Translations under genes and position numbers: made by a program
NCBI GenBank assembly: GCA_017308575.1
Contig: JAFKEQ010000001.1
Coordinates: 372,001-436,000, forward strand
Source of the DNA: Afipia sp.
Lineage (GTDB): Bacteria > Pseudomonadota > Alphaproteobacteria > Rhizobiales > Xanthobacteraceae
Direction: 5' to 3'
DNA: 64,000 bases
Notes under the pieces: generated by a model
Told to the model about the DNA's origin: nothing
What the model saw: only the letters and a program-made list of their open reading frames with translations
The model's database searches: none
In this document: positions 50,058 through 59,558 of the stretch, piece by piece
How the letters are laid out: every line of letters starts with the position of its first letter
Position numbering within the stretch: position 1 is the first letter of the stretch

Positions 50058-50900
50058 TTATGCGAGCGTGCGGGCAGGGCTTTCGTCACCGGCCGGAGCA
50101 AGGCTCGCCTCGCGCGCGTCGATCCTGCCCGCCTTGGGGACGATGCGCAGCCCGAACACCCGGGGAAAACGCATCAGCTCGACGTCGAAATCCGGTGTTG
50201 TGATCGGCGTTGCCGCGGCGGCGGATTTCGGTGCATAGAGCCGGCCCCAGATATCGACGCCGGCAAATTGCGGAAGCTGGGTCAGCCGCAAGTTGCCGAT
50301 GTTGCCGTCGAAATGCAGAAGCTGGCGGGCCTGATCGTTCATCATCACCACCCAGCCGTCGACGGTGTGGCCGGCATCGTTGGCGATCGGCGCGGCGATC
50401 ACCATCGCGTCCGGCGCCGTGCGGAACAGGTGATCGTAGACCTCGACCTGATAGCTGATCAGTTCGGAATAGATCATCAGCAGGACGGTGCCTTCACAGA
50501 CCTTGATCGGCAGCACCAGCCGCTGCCAGACCTGACCGCTCTGCGAGCGCCCGCTGGTATAGCGGACAAAGACGGGGCTCATGTGGCGGGTGACCTGGCG
50601 GTAGATGTCCAGGAAGTCGTCCTTGAGCGGATTGGTGATCTGGGACAGCGGAAATCCGGTCAGCGCTTCCTGCGCGGCGGATTGAATCGCGTCGCCGACA
50701 TAGACGTACACGAAGTCGTCGCCGACGCTCATCATGTGGATGGAATTGGCGCGCAGCTCGAAGCTGCTTTCCTCGGTCAGCCGCTGAAGGGTCAAGTCAT
50801 TGGTGTCGTGGAGGGTTTTCCACTTCACCCACAGGTATTCCATCGCCGCGGTGGTGAATTCGCGCGGAATGGATGTGCCGTTGAAAACTTCAATCGCCAT
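50058..50900 (-). CDS. PAS-like sensory protein without output domain
   Basis: A 280-residue soluble protein. Residues 25-130 (EYLWVKWKTLHDTNDLTLQRLTEESSFELRANSIHMMSVGDDFVYVYVGDAI, then GFPLSQITNPLKDDFLDIYRQVTRHMSPVFVRYTSGR and WQRLVLPIKVCEGTVLLMIYSELIS) look like a PAS-type ligand-binding fold. A second beta-rich region, about 165-225, includes VDGWVVMMNDQARQLLHFDG. No kinase, GGDEF, EAL or DNA-binding motif follows. The family is not recognised with certainty. It is convergent with the exported protein and upstream of the TonB receptor end. Confidence 0.55.
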   Translation of the reverse strand: MAIEVFNGTSIPREFTTAAMEYLWVKWKTLHDTNDLTLQRLTEESSFELRANSIHMMSVGDDFVYVYVGDAIQSAAQEALTGFPLSQITNPLKDDFLDIYRQVTRHMSPVFVRYTSGRSQSGQVWQRLVLPIKVCEGTVLLMIYSELISYQVEVYDHLFRTAPDAMVIAAPIANDAGHTVDGWVVMMNDQARQLLHFDGNIGNLRLTQLPQFAGVDIWGRLYAPKSAAAATPITTPDFDVELMRFPRVFGLRIVPKAGRIDAREASLAPAGDESPARTLA

Positions 50901-51077
50901 CGATCAGCAGCCCCGGTGTCGTCCTGCCGGGCAGAAGCCGGCGGCCGCACGGCGAACAAGACTGCCAGAAGGTCGTCAGCAATTGATTAAAGGAACCGGC
51001 ACCATGGACCGGAGGTATCTTCGGGACCGGTGGCGGGAGAGGCCGTGGCAGTCCTCTCCCGCTTTCAATCCGGGCCG

Positions 51078-53282
51078 TTACCAGGTGTAGTTGGTGCGCA
51101 CGTAATAAACGCTGTGCGACGGCTCCTCGTAATTGACCACGCTGTCGACGAGGCCCGCGGTCGTGAACGTGGTCTGTTTGGTGCGGAAGACTGGACGCGT
51201 CAGGTTGAGCGCCGAGAAGGCGATGCTCCAGTTCGGCGTCAGCGCCACCTTGATCGATGCATCGATCCGGTTCAGCGTGTTGTATTCGGTCCGCACATTG
51301 ATGGATGTCGGCGAGCCCGAGCCCGCGCGCTGCAGGATGTCCTGCGAGTAGGCATAGACCCGGTTGTAGTTGAGGCCGAAGGTCGTGCGCCAGGCTTCGA
51401 CATAATAGTCGACGCCGATATTGGTCACGACGTCCGGCTGTTCGGCGAAGCGGCGTGTCTGCATCGTTTCGGGGTCGGTCAACTGCGATTTGACGAAGGT
51501 GGCGTTGGCCCACAGCGTCAGGTTCGGTATGTTGAGCATGCGCAGCGGCACGCGGCCGTCGAGTTCGAGTCCATACGCTTCGCCGCTGCCGGCATTGCGC
51601 AGTTCGGAAATCCAGTTGTTGGGCTTGCCGGGATAGCCGTAGGTCAGGCGGCGCTCCAGCTTGTCGTCGAACGAGCGCGCGAACACGTTCGCCGAGAGGA
51701 TGCCGAGACGATCGTAGAAGTAATAATCCGCGCCGACATCTCCGCCCCAGATTTTTTCGGGAGTTGCATCGGGGTTGCCGCGGGTGTCCGGCTTGGCGGG
51801 CGTACCGCTCGAGGTGCGGATGGTCGGCGTCAGGTCGCGCAGATCGGGGCGGCGCACGGTGCGGGCGACGCCCGCGCGCAGATCGAGATCCGGCATCACG
51901 GAATAGCGGTATTGCAGCGACGGGTTGAGATTGGTGTCGTCGCGGTCGGTCGATTTCCCCAAGCTGTCGCGGGTCTGGGTGATGCTGTGCTCGAGGCGGA
52001 CGCCCGCGGTGAGCTTGTCCGGCCCGAACACGGACACGCTGTCGCTGAGATAGGCGTAGTAGACATCTTCGGTGATGTCGTAGGTGCGCGAACCGTCGCT
52101 GCGGCCGCTGTCGTTTTCCGAACGCGTCAGGCGGTTCAGGCCCGCGCCGGTTTCGGTCGTGTGTCCGTTCCAGTTCGCGACAAGCTTGCCGCCCGGCGCG
52201 ATGCGGTTCAGTTCGATCGGGTTGAAGGTGTAGCCGAGCGACGGCGTTCCGGAGATCGCGCCCGTCGATGTGTACGATGTTTCCGTGCTGGTCCGCGCGG
52301 TGTCCTCGCGGGCCTGCTGGACATCGAGGAAAAGACGCCCGCTGACGGAATTGTTGTAGGCATGGGCCCACTCGAAAAAGCTGCCGTAGCTTTCACGGAT
52401 GCGGCTGCGTTCCTCGACGGTGCGGCGGTCGATATAGCTCATGGCCGCATTGGTGCGGCTTTCCGTCTGCGCGCGCAGTTCGTCGGTGCGCATATAGGTC
52501 GGGGAGACCGTAAACGTATCGGTCTCGCTCGCCTTGAATTCGAAGCGCCCCAGCGCGGTGTATTCGTCGAAGGTGCGCTTCTGGTCCTGATAGGTGGCGC
52601 GGTTCGGCGTGTTGTTCACGCCCGAATAGTTGAAGGCGTTATTGCTCTCTTCGAGCAGCCGGCGCTGATAGCCCGCACCGATGAAGTAGCGCACCGGTCC
52701 CGCCTGTCCGCCGGTCCAGCCGGAGACATCGCCTGCGGTGCCGAAGTTTTCGACATGGCCGCCGCCGACCGAGATACCGCCGCCGTTGGGCCCGAAATTG
52801 CGCTTGGTGATGATGTTGATGGTGCCGGCGGCGCCCTGTGAATCATCGGACGCGAGCGGGCTGCGGGTGATCTCGACACGTTCCACGAAGATGGTGGGAA
52901 TGCGGTCGATTTCCATGTTGCGGCTTGAGTCGCCGTCCACGATCGGGCGGCCGTCGAGCAGCACGGTGGTGTATTCCTTGCCCAGTCCGCGCAGCTTGAT
53001 GGAGCGCGAGCGGTTGGGGCCCGAGAAGGTGACGCCGGGCAGGCGGCGGATCGCGTCGCCGACGCTCTGGTCGTTGAACTGATTGAGCTGCTCGGCCTCG
53101 ATCACGATCTTCGCATTAGGTGACTGCTGACGAAGTTCGTTGGCGCGTTGCACCGACGATGCCAGTTCGTCGTGCACCTGCAGCGCAGGAAGCTGCGTCA
53201 CATCCTGCGCGGAAGCTGTCCCGACGGATGCAAGGGAAGTGAGAAGGGCCGTGCCGGCCAGAAAATTGCGGTGAAAAGTCAT
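51078..53282 (-). CDS. TonB-dependent outer-membrane receptor
   Basis: A 734-residue receptor. A signal peptide ends ASAQD. The plug domain (about 55-170) has SVGDAIRRLPGVTFSG, SIKLRGLGKEYTTVLLDGRPI and FVERVEITRSPLASDDSQGAAGTINIITKR. The beta-barrel has repeated aromatic-girdle strands and ends PSHSVYYVRTNYTW with a terminal aromatic residue. No N-terminal FecA-type signalling extension is seen. It is alone: no siderophore, ABC or ECF-sigma genes lie nearby, so the ligand (siderophore, cobalamin, haem, sugar or metal) is unknown. Confidence 0.88.
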   Translation of the reverse strand: MTFHRNFLAGTALLTSLASVGTASAQDVTQLPALQVHDELASSVQRANELRQQSPNAKIVIEAEQLNQFNDQSVGDAIRRLPGVTFSGPNRSRSIKLRGLGKEYTTVLLDGRPIVDGDSSRNMEIDRIPTIFVERVEITRSPLASDDSQGAAGTINIITKRNFGPNGGGISVGGGHVENFGTAGDVSGWTGGQAGPVRYFIGAGYQRRLLEESNNAFNYSGVNNTPNRATYQDQKRTFDEYTALGRFEFKASETDTFTVSPTYMRTDELRAQTESRTNAAMSYIDRRTVEERSRIRESYGSFFEWAHAYNNSVSGRLFLDVQQAREDTARTSTETSYTSTGAISGTPSLGYTFNPIELNRIAPGGKLVANWNGHTTETGAGLNRLTRSENDSGRSDGSRTYDITEDVYYAYLSDSVSVFGPDKLTAGVRLEHSITQTRDSLGKSTDRDDTNLNPSLQYRYSVMPDLDLRAGVARTVRRPDLRDLTPTIRTSSGTPAKPDTRGNPDATPEKIWGGDVGADYYFYDRLGILSANVFARSFDDKLERRLTYGYPGKPNNWISELRNAGSGEAYGLELDGRVPLRMLNIPNLTLWANATFVKSQLTDPETMQTRRFAEQPDVVTNIGVDYYVEAWRTTFGLNYNRVYAYSQDILQRAGSGSPTSINVRTEYNTLNRIDASIKVALTPNWSIAFSALNLTRPVFRTKQTTFTTAGLVDSVVNYEEPSHSVYYVRTNYTW

Positions 53283-53371
53283 GTCGCCCCGATTTCATGA
53301 ACAAATTGTCATGAAACCGATATGCGGGATGACGTTCGCGCATCTGAGGTACTTAGCGACCGCTGGAGTGG

Positions 53372-53384
53372 TTCCAGTTTGGAA
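53372..53384 (-). promoter_or_regulatory. Small inverted repeats upstream of TonB receptor
   Basis: TTCCAGTTTGGAA is a 5-3-5 inverted repeat. It overlaps CTGGAGTGGTTCCAG, another 5-5-5 repeat starting at 53363. They lie about 90 bp upstream of the receptor start and could be an iron- or ligand-responsive operator. Neither matches a known box well. Confidence 0.3.
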
Positions 53385-53440
53385 TTACTATTGTTCTCCT
53401 GGCGGATCGCTATTTTTGCCGCAAAGGCAGGAGTGGGCCC

Positions 53441-54385
53441 TTACTGACGCTTGGCGGCGATGGTGTCCCAGATCTTCGCCGCCACGTCCGGGCCGCCGAG
53501 CCGGGCGATGGCGCGGATGCCGGTCGGCGAGGTGACGTTGATCTCGGTCAGGTGGCCGTCGATCACGTCGATGCCGACGAACAGGAGGCCGCGCTCGCGC
53601 AGCGCCGGTCCCAGCCGCTCGCAGATTTCGCGCTCGCGCGGCGACAGGTCGGTCGCCGCCGCCGCGCCGCCGCGCACCATGTTGGAGCGCAGGTCATCCG
53701 CTGCGGGGACGCGGTTGACCGCGCCCGCGAATTCGCCGTCGACCAGGATGATGCGCTTGTCGCCGTGCTTGACTTCGGGAAGGAAGCGCTGGATCACCCA
53801 CGGCTCGCGGAAGGTCACCGCGAACATGTCGTAGAGCGAGCCGAAGTTCATGTCGTTCGGCGTGATGCGGAACACCGCCGCGCCGCCGTGGCCGTACAGC
53901 GGCTTCATCACCACGTCGCCGTGCTGGGCGCGGAAGGCGTTGATCTCGTCCTTGTCGCGCGAGATCAGCGTCGGCGGCATCAGGTCGGCGAATTCCATCA
54001 CGAAGATTTTCTCCGGCGCGTTGCGCACGGACGCCGGATTGTTCACCACCAGCGTGCGCGGATGAATCCGCTCCAGCATGTGGGTGGTGGTGATGTAGGC
54101 GAGATCGAACGGCGGGTCCTGCCGCAGCAGGATCACGTCGAAGGTTTCGAGATTGACGCGGGCCGGATCACCAAGGGTGAAATGATCGCCCTCCTGGTCG
54201 CGCACGGTGAGCGACTGCACGGAGGCGATCAGGTCGGTGCCGCGCTGCGACAGCTTTTCCGGCGTGTAGTACGACAGCGCGTAGCCGCGCTTCTGGGCTT
54301 CCAGCAGAAGGGCGAAGGTCGAGTCGCCGCGAATGTTGATCCGCGCGATGGGGTCCATCTGGACGGCGACTTTGAGCTTCATCAT
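53441..54385 (-). CDS. gshB: Glutathione synthetase
   Basis: A 314-residue ATP-grasp ligase adding glycine to gamma-glutamylcysteine. It opens [29 protein letters not shown] and holds [80 protein letters not shown] and [12 protein letters not shown] (metal-binding residues). The [12 protein letters not shown] start at 54382 is equally possible. It lies downstream of yraN with a family B repeat in the 299-bp gap. GshA is not in the window. Confidence 0.96.
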   Translation of the reverse strand: MMKLKVAVQMDPIARINIRGDSTFALLLEAQKRGYALSYYTPEKLSQRGTDLIASVQSLTVRDQEGDHFTLGDPARVNLETFDVILLRQDPPFDLAYITTTHMLERIHPRTLVVNNPASVRNAPEKIFVMEFADLMPPTLISRDKDEINAFRAQHGDVVMKPLYGHGGAAVFRITPNDMNFGSLYDMFAVTFREPWVIQRFLPEVKHGDKRIILVDGEFAGAVNRVPAADDLRSNMVRGGAAAATDLSPREREICERLGPALRERGLLFVGIDVIDGHLTEINVTSPTGIRAIARLGGPDVAAKIWDTIAAKRQ

Positions 54386-54510
54386 TCAAACCCGGGGCTG
54401 GTGTTGGTTGCGGCGGCAATCTGGGCGATTTGGCGGCATCTTTCCAGAGCTATTCAGTGCAATCCTGCTCCTCGAACTGCTGAGCGCGCGCGAGTCAGAA
54501 TACTACTTTC

Positions 54511-54629
54511 GTCATGGCCGGGCATAGCCCGTTGAAGACGGGCGTGAACGCCCTTTTGTCCCGGCCATCCCGATTACGGTGCACTGTGCCCGATCCATCG
54601 AGATCACCGGGACAAGCCCGGTGATGACA
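54511..54629. repeat. Intergenic palindromic repeat, family B (long form, reversed)
   Basis: TCATGGCCGGGCATAGCCCG, GACGGGCGTGAACGCCC, TTTTGTCCCGGCCATCCCGAT, then ATCACCGGGACAAGCCCGGTGATGACA. Relative to 19528 it is inverted, with the same long GGCCGGG arm. It lies in the gap between yraN and gshB. Confidence 0.88.
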
Positions 54630-54684
54630 TTGGGGAAGTCTTGCTTATGGCATACGGCAAGCGGACTGCATGCCCATTCACTCC

Positions 54685-55152
54685 TCACGCCCCGGCGTCG
54701 AACGCCGCCGTCAGGTGTTTTGGCAGGTGTTTCGGTGCGATCAGGATGGCATCGAAGCGCATTTCGAAAGCCGCATGTTCGGGATGGGTCATCAGCCAGA
54801 CCTGCGCCGCCGCGACAATGCGCTGCTGTTGTTGCGGCGTCACCGAATAGGCCGCCGCGTCGAGGCTTGCGCGCGCCTTGACCTCGATGAACGCAATGAG
54901 ATTGCGCCGCTTCGCCACGATATCGATCTCGCCGTAAGACGTGCGGAAGCGCCGCGCCAGAATGCGATAGCCCTTGGCGATCAGATAGGCGCTGGCCTTG
55001 CTCTCGGCGGAGAGCCCGGTCTGGAATGCGGCGACGCGCTCCGGCGCGGGAGTTTTTGCTGCGCGATTCTCAGGCGCCGGAGTCTTCGGCGCGATGGTGC
55101 CGCGGCGTTTGAGCGTCCGTGAAACCGGTGACGGCGGATCGTCAGTCGTCAT
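54685..55152 (-). CDS. yraN: YraN/UPF0102 family nuclease-fold protein
   Basis: A 155-residue protein of the restriction-endonuclease-like superfamily. [53 protein letters not shown] carries the GEIDIVA and VEVKAR-type catalytic-looking block (E, D, ExK). The N-terminal part (1-45) is a charged proline-rich extension. Function unproven. ATG 55152 overlaps the rsmI stop by 11 bp, so rsmI-yraN are translationally coupled, as in most proteobacteria. Confidence 0.9.
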   Translation of the reverse strand: MTTDDPPSPVSRTLKRRGTIAPKTPAPENRAAKTPAPERVAAFQTGLSAESKASAYLIAKGYRILARRFRTSYGEIDIVAKRRNLIAFIEVKARASLDAAAYSVTPQQQQRIVAAAQVWLMTHPEHAAFEMRFDAILIAPKHLPKHLTAAFDAGA

Positions 55153-56089
55153 CACCGCTCCGCATGTCTTTCGACAGGTCGAGCGCGCGGGCATAGACCT
55201 CGCGCTTGGCGCGGCCCGAGGCATCAACCGCCTGCGCGACCGCATCCTTGACGCTGCCGTTGGCCAGCGCGGCGCGCAGCAGTTGGTCGAGCGCGTTGTC
55301 GTCCATGCCGGCGTCTGCGGCGGGCGGGCCGATCACCAGCACGAATTCGCCGCGGGTTTCCAGATCGTCGGCGTCCGCGGCCAACGCATCGAGGCTTGCG
55401 CGCCTGATCTCTTCATGCAGCTTGGTGAGTTCACGGCAGATCGCGGCCTCGCGCGGACCCATGATGTCCGCAAGATCGCGCAGCGACTCCGCGATCCGCG
55501 CGCCGCTTTCGAACAGCACCAGCGTGGCGTCGATCCGCGCCAGCTCCGTCGCACGCGCGCGCCGCGCCATCTGTTTCGACGGCAGGAAACCCTCGAAGAA
55601 AAAACGGTCGGTCGGCAGCGCAGCGACGCAGAGTGCGGTCAGCACTGACGAAGGGCCGGGCAGCGCGGTGACGGTAAACCCGGCGGCGGAAACTTCGCGC
55701 ACCAGCTTGAATCCGGGATCGGAGATCAGCGGCGTTCCGGCATCCGAGACCAGCGCGATGGACGCACCCTGCGACAGCTTCTCCAGGATTTTCGGCCGCG
55801 CCTCTGCTGCGTTGTGCTCGTGATACTGCATCAGCGATGCATGGATCGCGAACCGTTCCATCAGCCGCCGGGTGATGCGCGTGTCCTCGCAGGCCACGAT
55901 GTCCACGCCCGCCAGCGTCTCCAGCGCGCGCAGCGTGATGTCGCCGAGATTTCCGATCGGCGTCGCGACGAGATAGAGTCCCGGCGCGGCCTTCGGCGCA
56001 GTCACGCGCTGGCCGGTGATGGCGAAGCTGCGGGCGGAACCGTCGTCTGATTCGCCGGACGATGAGGCGGGAACATGTCTGGTGCGCAT
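55142..56089 (-). CDS. rsmI: 16S rRNA 2'-O-methyltransferase RsmI
   Basis: A 315-residue SAM-dependent methyltransferase of the tetrapyrrole-methylase fold. [47 protein letters not shown] holds the family motif, then [48 protein letters not shown] and [31 protein letters not shown]. It 2'-O-methylates C1402 of 16S rRNA. A 25-residue low-complexity extension precedes the fold. It is divergent from the LppC-like gene. Confidence 0.96.
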   Translation of the reverse strand: MRTRHVPASSSGESDDGSARSFAITGQRVTAPKAAPGLYLVATPIGNLGDITLRALETLAGVDIVACEDTRITRRLMERFAIHASLMQYHEHNAAEARPKILEKLSQGASIALVSDAGTPLISDPGFKLVREVSAAGFTVTALPGPSSVLTALCVAALPTDRFFFEGFLPSKQMARRARATELARIDATLVLFESGARIAESLRDLADIMGPREAAICRELTKLHEEIRRASLDALAADADDLETRGEFVLVIGPPAADAGMDDNALDQLLRAALANGSVKDAVAQAVDASGRAKREVYARALDLSKDMRSGDDD

Positions 56090-56298
56090 CAGGCCAGTCT
56101 ATCTCCGATGAACGGCGCCGTCTTGCTTGCGGCGCAAACACGCGGCGCCGATGTTTCCTGAATGGACGCTGTCGAAATGGTTTTGCATTGGTTAACTTAT
56201 AGCCGACATTATGCCTGAATCCTCTTTCAGACGATGGTGTTCAGGGGATCATGCCGGTTCGGCCGGATCGGAGCTGCGAAATTAAGCGGAAGACATTG

Positions 56299-57495
56299 AT
56301 GGTTGCGTCGTTCAGTTCAAAATCCCTCCGTGCCGGCACCACGCGCCGGAACGCCGTCGGATTGATTCTGGGCGCGCCGCTGATCGCGGGCTGCGCCGGC
56401 TCGCCTTTCGGCGGCGGCGGTGCGCCGCTCGGCAGCGAGCAGCCGTCCGGTCCGCCGCAACAGCCGTCGGCGCTGGGTACCGGGCAGGTCAAGGTCGGCC
56501 TGCTGCTGCCGCTGTCCGCATCGGGCAATGCAGGCGTTGCGGCGCAGTCGATGCGCAACGCGGCCGAACTCGCGCTCGCCGAATTCCAGAATCCGAACAT
56601 CCAGCTTCTGGTGAAGGATGACGCCGGCAGCGCGCAGGGCGCGCAGCAAGGTGCGCAGCAGGCGGTGGATGAAGGCGCGGAGATCATTCTTGGTCCGCTG
56701 TTCGCATTGTCCGTTCCCGCGGCGGCGCAGGTCGCGCGGGCGCGCGGCATTCCGATGATCGCGTTCTCCACCGATTCGAGCGTGGCGGGGCGCGGCGTTT
56801 ATCTGTTGAGCTTCCTGCCGGAGTCCGATGTCAGCCGCATCGTCGAATACGGCGCCAGCACCGGCAAGCGCTCGCTTGCGGCGTTCCTGCCGGAAAATGC
56901 TTACGGCAATGTGGTGGAAGCAGCGTTTAAGCAGTCGGCGGCCCGCCGCGGCGCGCGCGTTGTCGCGTTCGAAAAATATTCCGATCCGTCCGCCTCGGCG
57001 CGCACCTTCGCGTCGTCGCTCACGGGCGCGGATGCGCTGCTGCTGGCTGACGATGGCGATGCGCTGACCCGTGCGGTGGATGCGCTGGTTGCGGGCGGCG
57101 CTGATCTCAAGCGCCTGCAACTGCTCGGCACGGGTCTGTGGGACAATCCGCGTGTGTTCGCCAACCCCAATCTGCGCGGCGGGCTTTATGCGGCGCCCGA
57201 TCCGTCGGGCTTTCGCAGTTTCTCGGCGCGCTACCGCGCCAAGTACTCCGGCGATCCGGTGCGCACCGCGACCCTCGCCTATGACAGCGTGGCGCTGGTC
57301 GCGGCGCTGGCGCGCACGCAGGGCGGCCAGCGTTTCGCGCCGGACATCCTGACCAATCCATCGGGTTTTGCGGGTATCGACGGCCTGTTCCGATTCCGCG
57401 GCGACGGCACCAACGAACGCGGCCTCGCGGTGATGCGCGTCGGGCCCGGCGGCGGGCAGATCGTGGCCGGTTCGCCGAAGAGTTTCAGCGCGTAG
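56299..57495 (+). CDS. LppC/LpoA-type lipoprotein, penicillin-binding protein activator family
   Basis: A 398-residue lipoprotein. The signal peptide ends in the lipobox LIAGC (Cys near residue 34), then a Gly/Pro-rich linker and a periplasmic-binding-protein fold (ABC-type leucine-binding family): VKVGLLLPLSASGNAGVAAQSMRNAAELALAE, EIILGPLFALSVPAAAQVARARGIPMIAFSTD, FLPESDVSRIV, GLWDNPRVFANPNLRGGLYAAPD and FRFRGDGTNERGLAVMRV. The gammaproteobacterial homologue LpoA activates PBP1A; here the function is inferred. ATG 56299 has GGAAG upstream. Divergent from rsmI, the usual arrangement with yraN. Confidence 0.88.
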   Translation: MVASFSSKSLRAGTTRRNAVGLILGAPLIAGCAGSPFGGGGAPLGSEQPSGPPQQPSALGTGQVKVGLLLPLSASGNAGVAAQSMRNAAELALAEFQNPNIQLLVKDDAGSAQGAQQGAQQAVDEGAEIILGPLFALSVPAAAQVARARGIPMIAFSTDSSVAGRGVYLLSFLPESDVSRIVEYGASTGKRSLAAFLPENAYGNVVEAAFKQSAARRGARVVAFEKYSDPSASARTFASSLTGADALLLADDGDALTRAVDALVAGGADLKRLQLLGTGLWDNPRVFANPNLRGGLYAAPDPSGFRSFSARYRAKYSGDPVRTATLAYDSVALVAALARTQGGQRFAPDILTNPSGFAGIDGLFRFRGDGTNERGLAVMRVGPGGGQIVAGSPKSFSA

Positions 57496-57518
57496 TTTTC
57501 TGCAATTACGGAGCAGAG

Positions 57519-57622
57519 CCTCATCCTGAGGAGCGATCCGCAGGATCGCGTCTCGAAGGACGAGGCGCGTCCTGGTTCTCATGGTTCGAGACGGCGCAAG
57601 AGCGCCTCCTCACCATGAGGGC
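57519..57622. repeat. Intergenic palindromic repeat, family A (two-hairpin form)
   Basis: CCTCATCCTGAGGAGCGATCC, GGATCGCGTCTCGAAGGACGAGG, then GGTTCGAGACGGCGC...GCGCCTCCTCACCATGAGG. It is closely related to the element at 10442. It lies between the convergent LppC-like and hemW genes. Confidence 0.88.
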
Positions 57623-57626
57623 TTGA

Positions 57627-58790
57627 TCAAGCCGCCAGATCCGCGACCACGGCGTCGAGCACCGGAAAGCCCTGCATCGTCACGCGCACGCGTCCGTCGG
57701 GATCGACGGCGATCGCGCCTTCATCGCGCAGGATTTCGATGCGGCGCGGGTCGAGCGAACGGCCCGACAGCGTCCTGTAGCGCACCGGATCGATGCCTTC
57801 CGCAAGCCGCAGGCCCATCAGGAGATATTCGTCGGCGCGCTCTTCGCTGTTGAGCGTGTCGTCGGTGGTGACGCCGTGGCCCTGCGCCTCGACGCGCATC
57901 AGCCAGCTTTCCGGGCGGCGCTCGGTGGCGACGGCATGGCGCACGCCATTGATATCGAGACGGCCGTGAGCGCCGGGACCGATGCCGGCATATTCCTGGC
58001 CGCGCCAGTAAACCAGATTGTGTTTGCATTCCGCGCCGGGACGCGCGTGATTTGAAATCTCGTAGGACGGCAGGCCGTGCGCCGCGCAGACGTCATGCGT
58101 CACGTCGTAAAGCGCGCGCGCGACATCCTCATCGGGCACTTTCAGCTTGCCGGCCGCATGCAGCCCGAAGAACGGCGTCTCCGGCTCGATGGTGAGCTGA
58201 TAGAGCGACAGATGCTCGGCGGCTTCGGAGATCGCTAGCTTGAGTTCATCGGCCCACATCCGCGGCGTCTGGTCGGGGCGCGCATAGATCAGGTCGAACG
58301 AATAACGGTCGAAGGCCGCGCGCGCGATGGCCACCGCATCGAGCGCTTCCTTTGCGCTATGCAGACGTCCCAATGATTTCAGCGAAATGTCGTCCAGCGC
58401 CTGCACGCCGAGCGAGACGCGATTGACGCCCGCCGCGCGATAGCCGCGAAAGCGTGTCGCCTCGACGCTTGTGGGATTTGCTTCCAGCGTGACTTCGACA
58501 TCGCTTGCCACCTGCCAGTGCCGCGCGATCGCGTTGAGGATCGCGCCGACGGTCTGCGGCTGCATCAGCGACGGCGTGCCGCCGCCGAGAAAGATCGAGG
58601 TGACGTCGCGCTTGCCGGTGCGCGCGGCGGTGGTTTCGATCTCGCGCTCGAAGGCGCGGGCAAAACGGAACTCGTCGATCGGCGCATGGCGCACATGGCT
58701 GTTGAAGTCGCAATATGGGCACTTCGACAGGCAGAACGGCCAGTGCACGTAAACGCCGAAAGCGGTGTGGGGCTGATTCATTAACGCCAT
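57627..58790 (-). CDS. hemW: Radical SAM haem chaperone HemW
   Basis: A 387-residue radical SAM protein of the HemN-like family. YVHWPFCLSKCPYCDFNSH has the CxxxCxxC 4Fe-4S/SAM motif. TSIFLGGGTPSLM, VTLEANPTSVEATRFRGYRAAGVNRVSLGVQALDD and SFDLIYARPDQTPRMWADELKLAISEAAEHLSLYQLTIEP are the family core. HemW-type proteins carry haem to target enzymes and lack coproporphyrinogen oxidase activity. The start is unclear (58781, 58790 or 58799) and a CtrA-type box overlaps it. It follows rdgB after 93 bp. Confidence 0.93.
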   Translation of the reverse strand: MALMNQPHTAFGVYVHWPFCLSKCPYCDFNSHVRHAPIDEFRFARAFEREIETTAARTGKRDVTSIFLGGGTPSLMQPQTVGAILNAIARHWQVASDVEVTLEANPTSVEATRFRGYRAAGVNRVSLGVQALDDISLKSLGRLHSAKEALDAVAIARAAFDRYSFDLIYARPDQTPRMWADELKLAISEAAEHLSLYQLTIEPETPFFGLHAAGKLKVPDEDVARALYDVTHDVCAAHGLPSYEISNHARPGAECKHNLVYWRGQEYAGIGPGAHGRLDINGVRHAVATERRPESWLMRVEAQGHGVTTDDTLNSEERADEYLLMGLRLAEGIDPVRYRTLSGRSLDPRRIEILRDEGAIAVDPDGRVRVTMQGFPVLDAVVADLAA

Positions 58791-58795
58791 ATTAA
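58775..58795 (-). promoter_or_regulatory. GANTC plus TTAA-N7-TTAA (CtrA-type) box at hemW start
   Basis: GATTC (58775-58779), then TTAA (58781-58784), CGCCATA, TTAA (58792-58795). Spacing is exact for CtrA. It overlaps the possible hemW start codons (ATG 58781 and 58790), so binding would repress hemW or mark an upstream promoter. The same GANTC-CtrA juxtaposition occurs at 4765 and 28787. Confidence 0.45.
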
Positions 58796-58883
58796 GCATT
58801 TGCCGCCGCAACGGCACGCTCTTTTCAAAATTCGTCTGTGTCTAATTCATTACAATTTTAACGATCCAGACGGCGCGCCGCCG

Positions 58884-59528
58884 TCAGGGGCGAGACGCCA
58901 GGCATATCTCCGCGAGTTTCACAAAAGCCTTGGCGCGATGCGACAGGCCGAGGCCATGCGGCGGCAGACCGTGCTTTTCGACGCTGGTCATTTCACCGAA
59001 GGTGCGCGAATGGCCGTTCGGCAGGAACGCCGGATCGTAGCCGAAACCGGCATTGCCGCGCGGCGGCCAGACCAGCGTGCCGTCGACGCGCTCTTCCACT
59101 TCCTCGAGATGCCCGTCCGGCCAGGCCACGCACAAAGCGGAGACGAAGTGCGCGCCGCGCTGTGCGGGCTCCGTCGCGCCGCGCTCCTGCAGCAGGCGCT
59201 CGATATGGGTCATGGCGGCGAGGAAGTTCTTGTCGCGTCCGGCCCAGCGCGCCGAATAGATGCCGGGCTGTCCATCGAGCGCATCCACCGCGAGACCGGA
59301 ATCATCGGCGAAGGCGGGGAGATTGGTCGCATTCGCGGCGGCGATCGCCTTGATGCGCGCATTGGCCTGGAACGTGGTGCCGGTTTCCTCCGGCTCGCCG
59401 AGATTCAACTCGGCGGCGGACACGGCCTCGACGCCATAGGGCGCCAGCAGTTCGCGCATCTCGGCAAGCTTGCCGGGATTGTGAGTCGCGATCACGAGGC
59501 GGCCGGTGATGTGGCGATGCTGAGTCAT
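58884..59528 (-). CDS. rdgB: Non-canonical purine NTP pyrophosphatase RdgB
   Basis: A 214-residue HAM1/ITPase. [70 protein letters not shown] and [20 protein letters not shown] are the diagnostic blocks; FADDSGL holds the metal-binding Asp pair. It hydrolyses dITP and XTP. The order rph-rdgB-hemW is typical for alphaproteobacteria. The frame continues upstream into the repeat, but MTQHRH at 59528 is the natural start. Confidence 0.95.
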   Translation of the reverse strand: MTQHRHITGRLVIATHNPGKLAEMRELLAPYGVEAVSAAELNLGEPEETGTTFQANARIKAIAAANATNLPAFADDSGLAVDALDGQPGIYSARWAGRDKNFLAAMTHIERLLQERGATEPAQRGAHFVSALCVAWPDGHLEEVEERVDGTLVWPPRGNAGFGYDPAFLPNGHSRTFGEMTSVEKHGLPPHGLGLSHRAKAFVKLAEICLASRP

Positions 59529-59558
59529 GAATCGAATCCGGTCCCAAACAAAAGTATT

